A DNA stretch of 64,000 bases from Lycorma delicatula (GCF_047948215.1 NC_134456.1:82972515-83036514); one strand, 5' to 3'. Shown: positions 21,495-33,593, numbered from the stretch's first letter. Notes: generated from the letters alone by a model not told the origin. Translations and numbers: made by a program.

Positions 21495-21751
21495 CAGTGG
21501 TTCCCAAACATTTCCGAGTCGCGGCGCCCTTTTTCAATTAAATTTTTTCCATGGCGCCCTACCCTAAGTAAAAGTATGACTACTCGTAAGTAAGAGATAA
21601 AAATAAATAAAACTCGTGTATTTTCTTCTTTTTTTTTACTTTATTAACATTAAATTAATAATTATAAATGTCTTGGTTCAACTAATTATGAAGCTTTTAT
21701 AATATTTAGTGGCGCCCCGGGGCGCCGCGGCGCACAGTTTGAAAATCACTG
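21495..21751. mobile_element. hAT-type MITE
   Basis: Inverted ends CAGTGGTTCCCAAAC (left) and, reverse-complemented from the right, CAGTGATTTTCAAAC, each continuing into a CGCGGCGCCC-type block. Flanks AGTTATAG (21487-21494) and AGTTATAT (21752-21759) are an 8-bp duplication with one difference, the size made by hAT transposases. No coding capacity; 257 bp. Confidence 0.88.
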
Positions 21752-22078
21752 AGTTATATTAATTGCCGTCCTTACCCCTTCCTCAATTAATGCTATCGAC
21801 CAGATTATACGGAGATGATCGTAAGACAATATATCTTTAACGAATATTACTCAATATGTGTAAAATTCAACGGCAGAAGAAAAATTGTTTTAAAAAATAA
21901 AAAGTATCTCCAAAATTAAGAAAACGCTTCAAAATTGTTTAACAATCAATCTTATAGACAACAAAGGTATTAACAAATTAGAAGTTTTCAAAATTATTAA
22001 TTTACTTCGCAGATTTATTTAAAACCAACGATTTATTATTTTAATCATACTTAAACATCATCGGATTTAAGTGATGGA

Positions 22079-22282
22079 ATATGTATGTTAGACACGCCGG
22101 AACACGTGATATTCCAGTACCCGCGGTGGGACGAGGAACGCCGCGGCTGTACTACCGTAACTGGGCATCTCGAGGTTGGGACCATCGTTGGAACGATGTT
22201 ACGAAGTTCGGTGGACTTCGACACTGTGACGGGGTTTGTGTCGGGAATACTGCAACTGAAATATCGGGAAGCGAGGGGGTGA
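22079..22282 (+). pseudogene. LINE ORF2 C-terminal zinc-binding end
   Basis: The frame reads CMLDTPEHVIFQYPRWDEER and ends in GFVSGILQLKYREARG before a stop at 22280-22282. The Cys-His spacing followed by PRW-x-x-ER is the C-terminal signature of R1-clade ORF2 proteins, downstream of the RT; this is recognition by memory. Most of ORF2 is absent because of 5' truncation. Confidence 0.7.
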
Positions 22283-22640
22283 GGCACAGCTCCGTACGGA
22301 GCTGCCATTCGCCCGTGCTTGCACGGGTTCGGGGACTCTCGAGCCCCTGAGCTGAAAGACTGAGTCCCGGCGGAACCGTCCCTCCGGGGTTGTCCCCGTT
22401 AGAGGCGAAGCACAAAGGACCGAGTCCCGGTTACTGGGTGATGGAGGCCGGGAACGGCATAGCCGCGCCTGGCATTTCCCTCGTCTGGCGACTAGAGGCA
22501 AAGGCAACGCCCGGAACCGTGTTCATGCTTAATTGGGAGCCTGGTTCTGGGAGGCAAGGAAAGAAAAAAAAAGTCGTCAAAGTAAGGATGAACGGATTCC
22601 TGTACCGCAACAGGACGTTGTAGTTAATACAGCAGTCCAT
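22079..22640 (+). mobile_element. R1-like LINE, 3' end (5'-truncated)
   Basis: The block starts in the last ~70 codons of ORF2 and continues into a GC-rich 3' UTR of about 360 bp, ending near 22640. Its composition contrasts sharply with the AT-rich flanks. The palindrome CTCCGTACGGAG lies in the UTR. No poly-A tail or target duplication was fixed. Confidence 0.7.
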
Positions 22641-23094
22641 CCTGCGCATCAGCAGAGTTTTCTGAAACTTTGACTAGTAGTAATACGTATGTATGTATTT
22701 CTGAGTGTTGTATACAATAAAATCAAATATTGATTTCATTTGTCCTGAAAGTTTTTATTAAGTGAATTAATTGTAAGATATTATTTCTGTTAAAAAAAAT
22801 AAAAATCGGATGGGGCTGTGTTAGGACGCACGGCCGTTGGTTTAACCTGAAACGTTACAGACCTCGGATGAAGTTCCTCAAAGCTACAGACAGACCCAAC
22901 TTATCTGTAGAGTTACATGAGATAGCCACAATCGTATTTTTTGTAAACAAAACTGAAAGTATCCGATGAAAACTTTAGTTCCTTCATTTGGCCAAATCTA
23001 CAGATAAATTGATCTGGTCTGTATGTCGGCGAGTCACTTTTAGTGTATCGGATTGAACTAAAAGCGAGACATTGACTGCGTACTAAATTTAATT

Positions 23095-23310
23095 TTAACA
23101 TAAAACAGACGCTAAATGGTACATGGTCTCTATTTCGACTAATATTCGACGAAAGTTTTGTTCAACGTCGGTCTGTGATATGAGAAGAGGCATAAGGCAT
23201 ACATAATAAGCAGCGGTAGAGGTGCTCGCGCCGTCGACGTCGTTCACTAAGCGCGCCTTGCCAGCTTTGTGACGCTCCCGAAACAGTCTCGTTCGCTCAG
23301 CACCGGACAT
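23095..23310 (-). CDS. Small ORF in the uncharacterised repeat, start conserved between copies
   Basis: The 71-codon frame begins MSGAERTRLFRERHKAGKAR. The 13-kb copy shows the corresponding start MSGAEQARLFRERRK before it is interrupted by its SINE. The basic, Arg-rich N-terminus is reminiscent of starts of some transposon-encoded proteins, but I cannot assign a family. It may be the leftover of an internally deleted element. Whether it is expressed cannot be judged from sequence. Confidence 0.35.
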   Translation of the reverse strand: MSGAERTRLFRERHKAGKARLVNDVDGASTSTAAYYVCLMPLLISQTDVEQNFRRILVEIETMYHLASVLC

Positions 23311-23669
23311 TGAGGTACCTATGTATGACCCACAATCTCTCTTTTATCAACGATATGCGTAATTTATATTTCCAGCGCGCTTTTACGCGGGCTGAGGCTG
23401 ACTTATTGAATTTTTAAACGTTTACTTAATTTTCTGCGCATAAATATTGTCAAAAATGCACATCCAAAACACAAACACACGAATCACCGCGTTATCACGT
23501 TTAAATTGTGAGCTACACTGAATGGAAACGAGCGAGAGCGCCAGTTTTGGCAGATCTGCGCTGTACCCCCTCCCCGCCAACCCGGTCACCAGTGACGAAA
23601 ATTCACTGAGCTGACCATGGAAGTTATAAAATGACCGCATTTATGTCTCTGAGACTAATAGTTACGGAG

Positions 23670-23988
23670 TTTTTTTCCTGTTTAGTCTCCAGGAATCACA
23701 GTCACGTATTACTTCAGAGAATTAAATTTTTTTATTGCTTCAGAGGATGAAATGAATGTGGATGATATATATGAGTGTAAGTGAAGTCTTGTACAGCCTT
23801 AGGTCGACCATTTCTGAGTTGTGTGGTTAATTGAATCCCAACTACTAAGGAATACCGGGTATCCGTGATCTAGTATTCAAATCCGTATAAAAATAACTGC
23901 TTTAATTAGGATTTGAACGTTGGAACTCTTCTTCGAAATCAGCTGATTTGCAAAGAAGCGTACACCACTAGACCACCACTAGGTGGGT
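23670..23988 (-). mobile_element. SINE family 1 nested in the 23-kb repeat
   Basis: Minus-strand copy with tail TTTTTTTCCTGTTTAGTCTC at the left and head ACTAGACCACCACTAGGTGG at the right. It contains a short internal duplication around TTACTTCAGAGAATT and GCTTCAGAGGATG. Flanks TAATAGTTACGGAG (23656-23669) and TAATAGTTAGGGGG (23989-24002) form the target duplication; the 13-kb repeat shows the empty site. Confidence 0.9.
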
Positions 23989-24100
23989 TAATAGTTAGGG
24001 GGTTATAAGGGAGGACGATATAGACCTTTTCGTTAAGCTACAAATTTCTGTTCTGGTACCCGTATGTTTCGGTGTGATTTTAAATGCGTTTCACCTCAAA

Positions 24101-26350
24101 ATTAATGAAATTTCTTAAAGTCGTTAAAATATTTTTAAATTCAAACTTTTTTCGCCTTCAAATAATGAAACATCCATAAAATTGTTTTAATACAATAATA
24201 TTCAATTCTTCTTTGAATTTCTACTTTTTATAATTCAGCGCCATGTTTAAAACAAACAACTGCCAACAGAGGGAAAAATCAAAGTCTTTCATAACTTAGA
24301 TTAAGAAATAGAAATTTTTTCCTTTTATGGTATCAGCTAACTTCTAATAAAATGTATCTTATTGTGTAATAATTTTATGACACAAATATTTGAGAAATGA
24401 TATTCATTACGCGTATTAATTTTGTTTAAATCTTTACATTTTGGAGCGTAAGATACTTAGGTAATATTTGTTGTTTTTCTTAACCTTGTCTTTTGAGTTT
24501 AAGGTATTATCTATTTGAATAACTGTAGTATACGTAATTGAAACATATTAATTATCACAAGAACGGACATGGTAATGAATTGATTTAAACTATTTTTCCC
24601 AGTTATTTTTATGGCTATTATGTACGTAATACATCTGCTATACAAGTAACCATAGTCTTGAGTTGCTTTCTCTGAGAGTAACGATGTCCTTTATACAACG
24701 CTATGTTGTCTTACACCTACATTTCTCGACATATAAGAGTGTACCGTATATATCATATACTATCTCCATCAGTTTGTACTTTAACAGTTAAATATTGTTA
24801 TTTGGTACAGATCTGTATGCTAATCTTTCTCCATATATTAAAATGAATGAAGAATCCAATAAAAATTCAGTAAGAATCCAATAATCCAATCCTCTTTACT
24901 TTCTCTAGTTCGCCTGGTATGGGATGCTTGTGGTAAATGATTGTATTTTGGGAAGCGACTGGCTGGTGCCCCGTTATCAATTTTTGATGATAACAAACAT
25001 GCATATATTTGTTTAAATGTAGTTAATTATATCACTCACATAATTAGGTTTACTCCAAACTGAGGTAAACTCACAAAACAAGGTTGAAATATTGAATTTT
25101 TTTATTAAAATAATTATAATTTTTGTATGAATTAATTTTTTTTTAAAGATATTTAAAAATTAGTAACGATTTAATTTAAAATTAAATGGTAATTTTTCTT
25201 TTAGAACATTTTATCAAAGATAATTATGCAGTTGTTTCATCAGTAGAATTAGTAGCGATGCTTAAAGTTAATTAAGGTTGTCTTATAAAGGTTAGGTTCA
25301 CCATTACGTCTACTGATGAAGAAGCTATGGGAGTTAGTTACGATATCTTTTGAATCACAATTTCAATTGTATTTAAAAGTAAATCGTTAATAATTTTTTT
25401 AATATCTTAAAATTTTTATTAAATTCCGTCATGATAATCTAGTAAATAAATTTATTTATGATGTTAGTAATTGTTATAAAAATATATACAGTGCTTCTAA
25501 AATGGTGTGTTGGTCATACGTTTTCGGATTCTATTAGTAAAACTAAACAAAAAATATCGTTAGGAAAAGTAGAAATTTCTCCTTCGTTCTCCCACTGTCC
25601 GCCATTTTGTTATTTTTATATAAAAATGTATACCTTAAGGTCGGATACACGAATCACATTAATATTTGGTAAGCGTCTTGGTAATAATTTGTTTAAATTA
25701 GCAAAAAATCAGGATTTAAATACTTTATAAATTACAAAATGGCGGCCATGTTTATTTTTTAATCCGTTTTATCTCTGTAAATATTAATTTTATCTAAATT
25801 TATGTTATTTACTAAAATATTTAGTCTTTTATTTTTAACAAAATGACATTCTATTAAAATTCTAAAATATTAAATAAAATTATCATATAACTAAAACTCT
25901 CAAAATAAAATAAAATCAGCTAATTTAATATTTTAGTGAGAGCTACATTTGAATACGTAAGAAAAATTCAAATAATCGAATGAAATGATGATAGGTGATT
26001 TAAGTGAAGAGAACCAAATAATAACAATATATTATTGCTTCCTGAGTCGTGACCAAAGGGTGTCTTTTGTTTCATAATAATCTGAAGTAGGCGTTTAATT
26101 TTTAACATTTAAAATCTGTCTAGTTCTGTTCGCAAAATATTTCTCTTTCCTCATCAATCTCTGTATTCAGACCGACATTAGGCTTTGTTTCAATACGCTT
26201 CAACAGTCACCACAACACCTCAGATCGTCTGTGTAGACAACGTTGTTTTAAATAAGATTTTATTTTAACGTCCATAATCTAAAAAGAAATAAAATTTGTT
26301 TTATTTCTTTTTAGAGAAATACATTTTAGGGTCAAATTAGAGAAATCTAA
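24101..26350. other. AT-rich sequence with a perfect hairpin, no gene recognised
   Basis: No coding signal. TTCATCAGTAGA near 25237 and TCTACTGATGAA near 25309 are an inverted pair, and a perfect 16-bp hairpin lies at 26279-26314. A 90-codon frame at 25458-25730 has no recognised resemblance. Confidence 0.45.
26279..26314. repeat. Perfect 16-bp hairpin with TTTG loop
   Basis: CTAAAAAGAAATAAAA, loop TTTG, then its exact reverse complement. AT-rich, so chance formation is easier than for the hairpin at 10662. Confidence 0.85.
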
Positions 26351-26620
26351 CAAGCTGGTTAAATTAGTGGTTAACTTGTTGCAAATCGTTAACAGCTGAT
26401 TTCGAAGTGGAAGGCTTTGTGGTTCAAATCCTAGTAAACGTTCGTTGCTTTTATACGGATTTGAATACTAGACAGTGGATACCGTTTTATTTTGGTGGTT
26501 GGGGTTCAATTAACCACACGTCTAAGAAATGTCGGCCTAAGTCGGTACAGGAGTGCACCTCACACGTATCATCTTCATATTATTGGGTCGTGGAGGGGTT
26601 ACTTATTGTTCACTAGTTGA
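26351..26620 (+). mobile_element. SINE family 1, old diverged copy
   Basis: Head (GGTTAAATTAGTGGTTAAC), B box (GGTTCAAATCC), body (GGATTTGAATACTAGAC, TTTTGGTGGTTGGGG) and part of the tail are recognisable with many differences. No target duplication found. Confidence 0.7.
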
Positions 26621-29254
26621 ACAGATTGCAAAGAACGCATTAGGAAAAAATTTTGGAGAACTTGAATTTTTAAAAATAAAAAATTAAGATCAGTCTGTAA
26701 TTAACAAAAATAAAACTGTTTGTTTTTATCAATTTTTAATTACAGAATATATTGATGATTCAGTGTTTGTTTTTCATGTTTTATGCAATTTTTCTGCTTT
26801 GTCAAATGGATTTGAGGCGCTTGCCTCTAAGCCAACTAAAGTCAGTGAGGTTATAGTTGCAGGAGGTTATAGTTAAGGAGGTTATATGCCACGCTCGAAA
26901 TAGTAACATCTTGGTGTAGAAGTGATTAACTGTTAATGATACATAAAGAAAACGTTCTACATTTTAATAAATAAATTTCCACAACAATGTTTTTCAACAT
27001 GTATTTTAAAAATTAAATTTCTTTTTTTTGTAATGATTTTACTTTTATTATAAATAAATTTTTCAATTTTATGATTTTATTTCCCAACAATAATATTATG
27101 GAAACAATATACTACGGGTAGTAGTTAGTTTTTAATTTTTTATTGAATCATTAACCTGATTTTATTACAATACTAGTGATGGATGTTAGTGCTGTTGACT
27201 TTTAATTATGTTTAATTAAAAAAAAAGTAAAAGATCAAAATTAATAAAAGTATTATTTTCTTAATTAATCTCCTAAATTTTGATGTGTAAACTGTTACGG
27301 TTGTCGTAAGGGAGGACAGTTGGTCGGTTATTGTATTATAGTTATCTTATGGGGTAGAATAGTGGGACAGGTCCATGCTAGACCGGTTATTCCGGGACTC
27401 TCTTATACGTGTTTATATGTGTTGTCGAATAACGGCAAGTTGGAATATCTAATGAGATAAGTAGAGAATTATTTGAATTAATGATGTCACAAGTTAGTAG
27501 CCGGCCGAGTGGTCGGGCTGGCTGCACCTTCTATAACCTTGTCTTACCTCAAAACACCTTACGACCTACTGACTGACGTGAATGGCCTATTATTTACTAC
27601 ACTTTTTTCAAGGGCAAATTTTTATTCTTGCTGTACTAATAAAATATTACTACTGGAACGATTATGAGTAATCGTTACAACTATATTTTTTTCTTTTCTA
27701 ATACGTTATTGATAGAAGTAAATAAGGTATGAAGACAGATAGATGCCCAGTTCTAGTTATTTATTTAAGACATTAAATAAATAATTAATTCTAGTCTACA
27801 GAAATTACGTAATTTGAGTACTTTTAAAAGCCGAAAGATAATTTATGGATTTTCTAACTAAATATGGTTAGGAATAGCTGAAATAGTTTTCTAAACCTGG
27901 TAGCTCAGAAAAAAAATTATGTGGTATAACAAAAAGCCTTTTTACAACACACTTTTTACTCTGAATAAAAAAAATACATACATGTAAAAAAAAAATATAT
28001 TAAAAAAACTTTAAAAAGTGTATTTCTTTTACGTTAATTAGAGATTGATATAAAATTTTAATTAAATAATAAAAAAATGTCATGAGAAGATACTAAGGGA
28101 ACCAGGCCAAGTATGGAGTTAATGATTAATAAGAATAAATTTTTTTGTTGATCAGCACACTCATCATGATGACAGTATATTAGAATTTTAAACGGATGAA
28201 AGTGTTCAAGGATATTTTTTATGTTAAAACAATTTATTCAATGATAATTATAAAAATTAAGTTTTTCAATTTTTTTAATTGTGTGAGTTAATATTATTAA
28301 TTACAATAAATATATTGATTATCCGTTTAAAACATTGAGTTTCAAAGTAATTAATATTTTCCAAATACTTTTTAAAAACCTACAAAAGCTTTATTTTTTG
28401 TTTTAATTAATGCTATTATCGAAGATTCTACTGCAAGTCAACGATTTAGCCGTTAGAACAAGCAACATTTCGTTGTTTAGCAGCGCGGATGAATGGAGTG
28501 TGCAATTTTTTTTTGTTAGCAGCAGCAGTGCATGTCTAGTTTACTGACTTTGGCCGCTAGGTGGATCTGCTATTCCTAACGTATTTTTCAATTATGACAG
28601 TTGTGTTGCATCTGCTTCGATTGTTTTCAAAAGAATTAATTTACGTTAACAATTAAAAAGTACATTTTTCTGCTCTTGTTTGATATGACTTATAGGTTTA
28701 TATGGGAACTTCTAAGGTAATTCAGTTGGGCTAGCTTTTATTAATTAAGGTAGTATTTTAACTGTAATAAAAACATAATTTTCTATTCTTTACATATTTG
28801 TTATTCAAGTTAAATTTCATTCTTACTTTTTATTGGTACTTATTTTAGTCAGGTGATTCTAGTATAAATTGTTAATCGATTTGGAAAAATATACAGTCTT
28901 GTAAAATATAAATTTACACTAATAGATTAATAATTAAATTAGGTGTTTAAATTAAGGTTTATTTCAGATAGAAATCAAACTGACTGAAGGTGAATTGATT
29001 ATCCATTTTCCCGTTTTTCAATTACTAATTTTTTTTTAGAATTTTGCTTGTTTTTATTATTAAAAAAAAAATAGTAAAGTAAAAATAGTAAAAAAATAAA
29101 GTATTAAAAAAAAATAGTAGTATTATAATTCTGTAAGTTAGAAAATTTGATTTTATAGAAATGTCTTTTACAATTTATGTTATACTAGGTATAAAGTGTT
29201 TGGAAAATAAGGTAACAGTACTGTAATAGTGTTTGTTTTATGTTCAGATATACA
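26621..29254. other. AT-rich sequence, no gene recognised
   Basis: No coding signal. Around 27290-27550 the composition is less AT-rich, with a tRNA-like GGCCGAGTGGTC near 27503, but no B box follows within a tRNA length. Confidence 0.4.
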
Positions 29255-29362
29255 TTTAAAAAATAATTTATTTACATTAACTTCTCAAGAACAAATTTAT
29301 CCTTGACTCTGGAAAGGTCAGTAGCAAGGAATCACTGAATGGTGAAGTGGAATACTGTTACT
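29255..29362 (+). repeat. 107-bp direct repeat, left copy
   Basis: The stretch TTAAAAAATAATTTATTTAC through GACTCTGGAAAGGTCAGTAG to GTGGAATACTGTTAC recurs at 31449-31557 with only a few differences. Confidence 0.88.
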
Positions 29363-30188
29363 TTTGTTTTGAATGTCAGTGAACTTAACACGATTTATTT
29401 TTGTTTACAAAGTACTTAGATTGTTTATGTGTAAAATGCTTCACTATTGTTTGGCAGATAAAAGGATTTTTTAATAAAATATTGAGCGAGGCTCATTATG
29501 AATACATTGAAACAGAATTTATAGATTAGTGTTAGCAGTAGTTGGGCTCTTTCTTGAAGGGCCTTGAAATATGTAAGAAATTCCTGAAAGTTATAAAGAC
29601 ATCAGTAATGTTTATTATTCTTTTAATTGGTCTATTTGACTGACTAGGCTAATGAATCATGGGTTGTCATCAAAAATAACATTTATTGTAGTGAATCAGC
29701 AAAATTTAAGTTTTTCAAATGTGAAGGACTTTTATATAGAAATTTGCAATTTACATTTTTATTTAGTCAGTTTGTGTTAAAAAATTATTTTTATTGGAGC
29801 TTGCTTGTATTATACAATCATACAGGTTTTTTTTTTTGGAAAGAAATAATCCCTATAGAAAAAAAATGTTATAATTTTTTTTTTTTAATTTGATCCTGCC
29901 AATGGTAACCAAATGATATTTTTGTACTACATTTTTATGCATTATATTTTGAAGTGAAAATATGACACAATTAAAATTATTCTTAATTTACAACCAAATG
30001 TTTTATTTTTAAAACTGGAAGATCTAATTACTTAACTTGTTATCTTTCATCCATTTTTATTTCTGTAAACTATTTTTAGATATAATTCATGTTATCTTTA
30101 TTATCTGTATTTTAGTTATTATTTATCTTTAAACTCATTTTTATATGTTTAATGTGTTAAATTTATTTTATTTTATTACTATTTTCAG

Positions 30189-30311
30189 AGAGAAAATGAC
30201 ACCACCACTGCAGATAACAGAAGACACACCGCCAGACATGTTGGCTGGCAGCATGGACCTTTGTGTCATGCTGCCTAGTGGACACACAGTTAAAATGAGT
30301 GTAAAACGAAG
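30189..30311 (+). CDS. Cobl: COBL-like protein, exon 1 of those seen (coding from 30196)
   Basis: A pyrimidine-rich acceptor ending ATTTTCAG precedes the exon, and the donor is AAG|GTATTT. The ATG at 30196 opens MTPPLQITEDTPPDMLAG, then DLCVMLPSGHTVKMSVKR. The exon ends after two bases of a codon; the next exon completes it, giving SVKRSTPMMDLL. This is the N-terminal part of the Cordon-bleu ubiquitin-like region, in which a first strand (LCVMLPSGHTVKMSV) precedes the TPMMDLLV helix. The family controls actin filament formation. Because an acceptor lies just before the ATG, an upstream 5' UTR exon is expected; I did not identify it. Strand and phase agree with the three exons downstream. Confidence 0.85.
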
Positions 30312-30554
30312 GTATTTATATATTTATTTAAGCCATTTATTTTGTTTTCTATCCTGATTCCAACAGGAAAGTTACCAGCCTTGTGACGATCTTGGTCGCC
30401 ACACCATGTACATATGTGTATATATATATATATATACTAAAGCTACAGAAAAGCTAGTTTTATAGCATATATAAATGTGTTTCAATGTGCATACTACTTT
30501 TTTCTCGGCAAATACATAAACAGTATTCTATTTTCATTCATGTGGGATTGACCA

Positions 30555-30950
30555 TGTCAGGTGGTACAACTGCTTTAGCAATGAATAATTTTCTCTTGCA
30601 TGTAGTGTAGGTTAAGAATTGTTTGCGCATAGAAGATTTTTTATGTAGTCCCTGAAAAAATCTAGAGGAGTCAAATCACAGCTTCTTGATGGCCAGGTAA
30701 CAGGAGAACATCTCTCAATGCAGTGGTCTATTGCTGAATTCATTTCAAACATTGAAACTATAGTGAGATTGTCTATTGCCTTGCAAGGATGAGTGGTATT
30801 CCATTGCTACCTTCAATATCGATAATCTGATGAAAAACAAATTGAAGTAATATAAGCCAAGCTCCATAAAAATACTCCAGACATGTTGAAATATACTTAG
30901 TATATTCCATAACTTTATAGAAATGCACTCCAAACTTCACAAAGTTAGCT
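30555..30950 (-). pseudogene. mariner/rosa-type transposase C-terminal fragment
   Basis: On the minus strand, with frame changes, the block reads SSLQGNRQSHYSFNV (counterpart of the QQDG-type second catalytic region). It then reads TWPSRSCDLTPLDFFRDYIK, matching the WPPRSPDLTP-x-DFF region with the third catalytic Asp, then NLLCANNS. The second catalytic Asp is replaced by Asn in this reading. It is short, broken and lies inside the first COBL intron. Confidence 0.6.
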
Positions 30951-31448
30951 TCCTACAGGCTAATACATTTTATTACAAAATAACAGTTTCTCTTAATTGC
31001 TTCCTTAGCCGTTGCTATTCTAACCTTTATAAGTTTTTTTTTTTACAATAATGATAATTTATACACTTCTAAAAATTAACTCTTAACTTTAACCTTTCAA
31101 TCTGTTGACATATTTCTTTTATGAATGAAACATTAATGAATAGTTTTCAACTATAAGAAAGGTACTTTTTATTCAGTTTTTTGTAGTAGCTTAGGTTGGG
31201 TTGAGTTTGTACAAAATTATATTATTTTTTTATTTACTTATATTACTTAACTTATTATATATGTTTTATACAAAAAAAATCATGTGATAATAAAATAAGT
31301 AAAGTTGTAAGAATAAAGATATTCAGCCTGACTACTTATGAAGGGGTTAAATCTTAAGCACTATAATTAAAATACTAAGAAAATTCAGCAACACATGACA
31401 ATGTTTCTATTTGCATTTATTGAAGTTTGTATTTATTTATTTAATCTT
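30951..31448. other. AT-rich intronic sequence
   Basis: No frame or repeat end recognised. Confidence 0.45.
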
Positions 31449-31557
31449 TGCTTTAAAAAATAATTTATTTACATTAACTTCTCAAGAACAAATATATCCT
31501 TGACTCTGGAAAGGTCAGTAGCAAGGAATCACTGAATGATAAAGTGGAATACTGTTA
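31449..31557 (+). repeat. 107-bp direct repeat, right copy
   Basis: Near-identical to 29255-29362, about 2.2 kb away, with the first COBL coding exon between them. Confidence 0.88.
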
Positions 31558-31679
31558 CTGTTACTGAAATAAATCTGTTTGCATTTATTTAATCTTTGTT
31601 TGTTAATTAGTGTATTATACGTTGTATTAATTATTAAATTATGTTTTTTACACTCTGGTTATATTTGTTAAGTTTTTTC

Positions 31680-32550
31680 CCCCTTCTCCCCGCAACCAGA
31701 TATCCAATTAAGTATAACTCAGTTGGGGAGAGTGTCCATTTACTCTAAGGAGGCATCCCCCGAATCTGAGGAAGAGACCCCTCAGAGCCTTGATAGTGGG
31801 GGGTTACCCTCTTACTTATCATATCGACATGGTTCCTGAATTTTAGGCTTTTGTCCAGTATAACTCCAAGGTATTTTGCATTATTGACCTCTATAATTCG
31901 TTCTCCTCTAATGTCTAAGTTGATATTTCTTATCCGTCTTCTTCCAGAGAAAATTAAACAGCTAGATTTCATAGGGGATATCTGCAGCAAGTTCCTTTCT
32001 AGCCACTCATCTATTAGGCTTAAAGCCTGATTGGCTTTTTCCTCTTTCACGACATCCTTATCTTCCACTAAAACCGCTAAATCATCAGCATACCCTACCA
32101 CAAATACCCCCTCCAGATAGTTCAGTCTGAAAACCTTATCGTAAAAGATGTTCCAGAAGATGGATCCAAGTACGGACCCCTGAGGGACACCTCCAAAAAT
32201 TTGGAATGTAGACTTCCCCTCTAGCGTTTTCACTTCAATATATCATTGATGAAGGTATTGATTGATTTGATTAATCAGGTAATCGCTAATGTTCATTCCT
32301 TGTAATGCTTCAATTATTGATGGCCATGGAACGGATCCGAATGCGTTTTTAATGTCTAACATTACCATTAAGGGGAGTTTCCTGGTCCTCCTCGATCCTC
32401 TTCTGCTTGCTAATGCCCAGTTCTTGACTCTATTTATCGCATTTATCATTGAATGTCCTTTCCTGAAGCCATATTGCTCTGGGTGTAGGCAGTCCCTCTC
32501 TTCGAGTTCTTCTATCAGCCTGGCTGCTATTAATCTTTCAGCTGATATAT
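31680..32550 (-). pseudogene. R1-clade LINE reverse transcriptase fragment (same family as 1-3430)
   Basis: Two open pieces (32449-32243 and 32233-31745) encode one RT: VKNWALASRRGSRRTRK, the catalytic MLDIKNAFGSVPW, then FGGVPQGSVLGS, FWNIFYDK, GYADDLAVLVEDKD (YADD at 32081-32092) and KYLGVILDKSL. A stop and frame change separate the pieces near 32240. About 70% of residues agree by eye with the copy at the left edge, including the point where that copy has its TAA. The 5' part is missing beyond about 32550; the 3' end is near 31680. It lies antisense in the first COBL intron. Confidence 0.85.
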
Positions 32551-33593
32551 GTTAAGTGCCATAATTATAATGGTTGTAGATTACTTGATACAAGATACCA
32601 GTCATTCCTGAAAAAGGCATACTCATTCTTAAGAATAACAAGCACATTGTGCCGGATTAATTTGGGAAAGTAATGACAGAAGAAATTTCCTGTTTTCCTC
32701 TTCACCAAACTGTTGCGTATCCCCAAGACATGCCTACTGAAAATGCAGGTGATATTCTAACCTAAAAGTTAGTATACCTTTAGTATGTTCATAACAAGGA
32801 TTGGTTGTATAATGAGCATTGTTACTTAAGAAAGCAATTTTCTTTTACATAAGGACCAAGGTAGATTGTAAAAGCAATAAGTTAGTGCATTCCTATAGGA
32901 AATGATGTATTATATATCCTGTCTCCACTTGTAGGGAATATGTTGGTTGTAAGTCTAAAACAAAAACAAATTTGCTTCCCTAGGTGTAGAAGAAAGCTAT
33001 TTATTAGGTTACATTTCTTTAATAACTGAACAAGGATGTCATTAATAAAATTAATGTCACACTTTAACAGAATTTTTTAACTTAATTTTTTTTTAAATAT
33101 TTGTTTTTGAAGTATTTTAATAATATTATCTTGTGTATCTTTGTCTTTTTTTATAACATATATAAATCATTCTTCTACAGTTTATTTTAGTGTTATTTTT
33201 AACCTTGAATCTGACAACTATAATAAAAATCAGTTCTCACTTATAATTAAAAAATAATTATTTTACCTGTGTAGTTATCTTTATTTACAATAATTAAAAT
33301 CATAAAAGTTTTATAATAAAATAAAACTTGTATGAGATGTATGTAAATTATCCATACAAGGACAAATTAATTTATAAATTATATACTTGTGTGTGAAATT
33401 TTTTACCCCTTTTAAACAATGTTAAATTGGTAATATTGATAATAAAAAAAATTATTTATATATATATATATATATATATAAATTTGGATAAAAATTTTAA
33501 TAAATTATTTATGTTCTTGATTTTTGATAATTTGTCTTTTTAATTTTATATATTTTGATTTCTATTTATTATAAGATGCTTATCACTTAACTC
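32551..33593. other. AT-rich intronic sequence with a (TA)n tract
   Basis: No coding signal. A (TA)n microsatellite of about 24 bp lies at 33457-33480. Confidence 0.45.

Larger units (their letters stand above)
22805..24100 (+). repeat. Uncharacterised ~1-kb interspersed repeat, second copy, interrupted by a SINE
   Basis: Matches 13028-14313 in the same orientation, including GGCCGTTGGTTTAACC, TTAGTTCCTTCATTTGGCC, GAGACATTGACTGCG and the right end GCGTTTCACCTCAA. Its SINE (23670-23988) sits at a different place from that of the 13-kb copy. The minus strand carries an open 71-codon frame (23095-23310). Confidence 0.75.

Noticed and set aside
25237..25340. Possible hammerhead ribozyme around CTACTGATGAAGAAG
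   Set aside because: CTGATGA is present but no matching CGAAA core or closing stems at proper distance could be found.
27503..27540. tRNA-like GGCCGAGTGGTC
   Set aside because: No B box or cloverleaf follows.
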